Positions 63,018 to 64,000 of a stretch of 64,000 nt of DNA are shown here, in pieces (the stretch's first letter is position 1; the number at the start of each line of letters is the position of its first letter). The position numbers and the translations under genes are program-made. Location: positions 62,001 through 126,000 of the forward strand of contig JADJTX010000014.1 of assembly GCA_016710985.1 (NCBI GenBank), written 5' to 3'. Under the pieces are notes generated by a model. The model saw only the letters and a program-made list of their open reading frames with translations. It was not told the origin of the DNA and did no database searches. Source of the DNA: Ignavibacteria bacterium (lineage in GTDB: Bacteria; Bacteroidota; Ignavibacteria; Tepidaquicellales; Tepidaquicellaceae).

Positions 63018-63560
63018 ATGGTTTATCAGAATAATTTTATCTTTTTAATTTTATTGTTCCTTGTTCTGTCTCTGTCATCCTGTGGCGATAAATTTAAACC
63101 AACACAAACTAATCTGAATACAGCAGAAATACCCGCTCAGGAAAGCTGGAACTCAACTGTTATATTTTCAGATTCGGGACAGACAAAAGCAATTCTTGAA
63201 GCCGGGCATATCTCTGTCTACAGCATGAAGGGCTTTACTTTAATAGACAGCGGTGCTAAAGTGAATTTTTATACAGACGGCAAAGTTGCCTCAACTCTTA
63301 CCGGAAGAAAAGGCAAGATTAATGACAAAACAAAAGACATAGAGATCTATGACAGTGTTAATGTCGTAAACACGGAAGGAAGTGAATTAAAAACACAAAA
63401 GCTGCTATGGAACAATATGACACGCAGAGTTTCATCAGATGAGTTTGTAAGCATTAAGACACCTGCGGAAACCATTGAAGGCATTGGATTTGAGTCAGAT
63501 CAGAATTTAAAGAATTATAAAATATTTAAAGTAAGCGGAACGTTTAACAATGAGCAATGA
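63018..63560 (+). CDS. lptC: LptC-like LPS export lipoprotein
   Basis: 180 residues. The ATG at 63018 is chosen over an in-frame start at 62952 because it begins a lipoprotein signal (FIFLILLFLVLSLSSC, Cys near 22) and lies 1 bp after the kdsD stop. The mature part has the LptC pattern NSTVIFSDSGQTKAILEAGHISVY and VYDSVN-like IEIYDSVNVVNTEGSEL. It is part of the LptABCFG bridge. Its last residues, NNEQ, and TGA are within an AACAATG heptamer array. Confidence 0.85.
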   Translation: MVYQNNFIFLILLFLVLSLSSCGDKFKPTQTNLNTAEIPAQESWNSTVIFSDSGQTKAILEAGHISVYSMKGFTLIDSGAKVNFYTDGKVASTLTGRKGKINDKTKDIEIYDSVNVVNTEGSELKTQKLLWNNMTRRVSSDEFVSIKTPAETIEGIGFESDQNLKNYKIFKVSGTFNNEQ

Positions 63561-63625
63561 ACAATGAACAATGAACAATGAGCAATGAACAATGTGCAAT
63601 GAAAATTTAAGAATTAAGAATTTTT
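63546..63625. repeat. Tandem heptamer arrays (AACAATG, then AAGAATT)
   Basis: About seven AACAATG/AGCAATG units from 63546 to 63600, then AAGAATT-like units. The left end encodes the lptC stop. Confidence 0.9.
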
Positions 63626-63654
63626 AGTTTCGATGATTGATGATTATAAGATTA

Positions 63655-63725
63655 AATATTTAACAGATTAACCGATCAACCAATTAACAAATTAACAAAT
63701 CAACCGATAAACCAATTAACCAATT
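63655..63725. repeat. Tandem 8-9 bp array (AACCAATTAAC type)
   Basis: Units such as ACCGATCAACCAATTAAC and AAATTAAC run right up to the first lptA codons. Confidence 0.82.
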
Positions 63726-63726
63726 T

Positions 63727-64000
63727 AAAAAAATATTTTATATTCTCGTAATAATTTTGTTAGCAAATGTACTTTCCTTCGCTCAGGATAAGATCGAGCT
63801 TAAGAATGCCAATGAGCTTTCCGGAAAGGTTGTTGACGGTCAGAACATCCGCGAAGCAAACGGCAGCGTTGAGTTTATACAGGGAAATGTAAAGGTTTTC
63901 TGCAACTCAGCCACTCAGTATATTGACGCTAACAGAATAGAGCTGAGGGGGAATGTAAGAATTTATCAGGATACGCTTACTCTCTTAACTGAAAAAGCCA
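63727..64000 (+). CDS. lptA: LptA/OstA-like LPS transport protein (partial, start codon unclear)
   Basis: The frame is open from 63727 to the right edge. The first codons read KKIFYILVIILLANVLSFAQ, a normal signal peptide; then NANELSGKV, EANGSVEFIQGNVKVFCNSATQYI and IELRGNVRIYQDTL, repeated OstA-like strands that form the periplasmic LPS bridge. No ATG, GTG or TTG lies in frame before KKIF: the codon where ATG would be is TTT, and upstream is repeat array up to a TAA. A start may have been lost, or a rare start (ATA/ATT) may be used. It follows lptC. Confidence 0.8.

Noticed and set aside
62952..63018. Upstream in-frame start for lptC
   Set aside because: It lies inside kdsD and would bury the lipoprotein signal that begins at 63018.

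Overview
The window looks like a fragment of an AT-rich, Gram-negative bacterium of the Bacteroidetes/Chlorobi/Ignavibacteria lineage, most likely Ignavibacteria or a close relative. The evidence is two secreted proteins with C-terminal type IX secretion (T9SS) sorting domains of the 'NFPNPFNPTT' kind, a PorX-type T9SS regulator, a gldA-gldF-gldG ABC cluster, a fused lpxC-fabZ gene, and A-rich leaders with few Shine-Dalgarno sites. The species assignment is inference. No rRNA, tRNA, CRISPR array or complete insertion sequence was seen.

Layout. 1-3.3 kb: gldG (cut by the left edge), gldF and gldA. 3.4-13.6 kb: rfbB and several exported proteins (a DUF4136-like lipoprotein, beta-barrel proteins, a porin with an in-frame stop, and a DUF2092 / Asn-rich DUF6515-like / BamA-like trio). 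14-22.8 kb: a decayed SDR gene, a pentameric ligand-gated channel beside an MscS channel, a split ThrE-type exporter, a thioredoxin-like ferredoxin and small enzymes. 23-27.1 kb: two adjacent T9SS cargo proteins. 27.2-45.9 kb: a long run of mostly minus-strand housekeeping genes: pgk, then uppS-bamA-skp-skp-lpxD-lpxC/fabZ, trpS, an M42 peptidase, divIC, ddl, a phosphohexomutase, a GlmU-like uridylyltransferase, panC, accD, tsaB, tsaE and porX. 46.4-59.1 kb: a kdp potassium-uptake locus (small membrane ORFs, kdpF, kdpA, kdpB, kdpC, a small membrane ORF, a porin, a short KdpD and a separate histidine kinase) with a sigma-54 response regulator upstream. 59.2-64 kb: a small membrane protein, an RlmD-type methyltransferase, proC, kdsD, lptC and the beginning of lptA.

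The shared theme is the cell envelope: LPS (RfbB, LpxC, LpxD, KdsD, LptC, LptA), peptidoglycan (Ddl, UppS, UDP-GlcNAc synthesis), outer-membrane assembly (BamA and two Skp-like chaperones) and T9SS export.

Two things stand out. First, many gaps between genes hold short tandem arrays with a unit of 7 bp (sometimes 8-9 bp). Several genes end inside them, so unrelated proteins such as RfbB and TsaE share a repeat-encoded C-terminus. Several genes that begin next to arrays lack an ATG. A second class of longer, roughly 9-bp-periodic, often palindromic dispersed repeats is also present. Second, about nine genes are interrupted by a single frameshift (mostly at short homopolymers) or an in-frame TGA, including normally essential ones (accD, divIC). 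This is either sequencing error or real decay, and must be settled before any functional reading.
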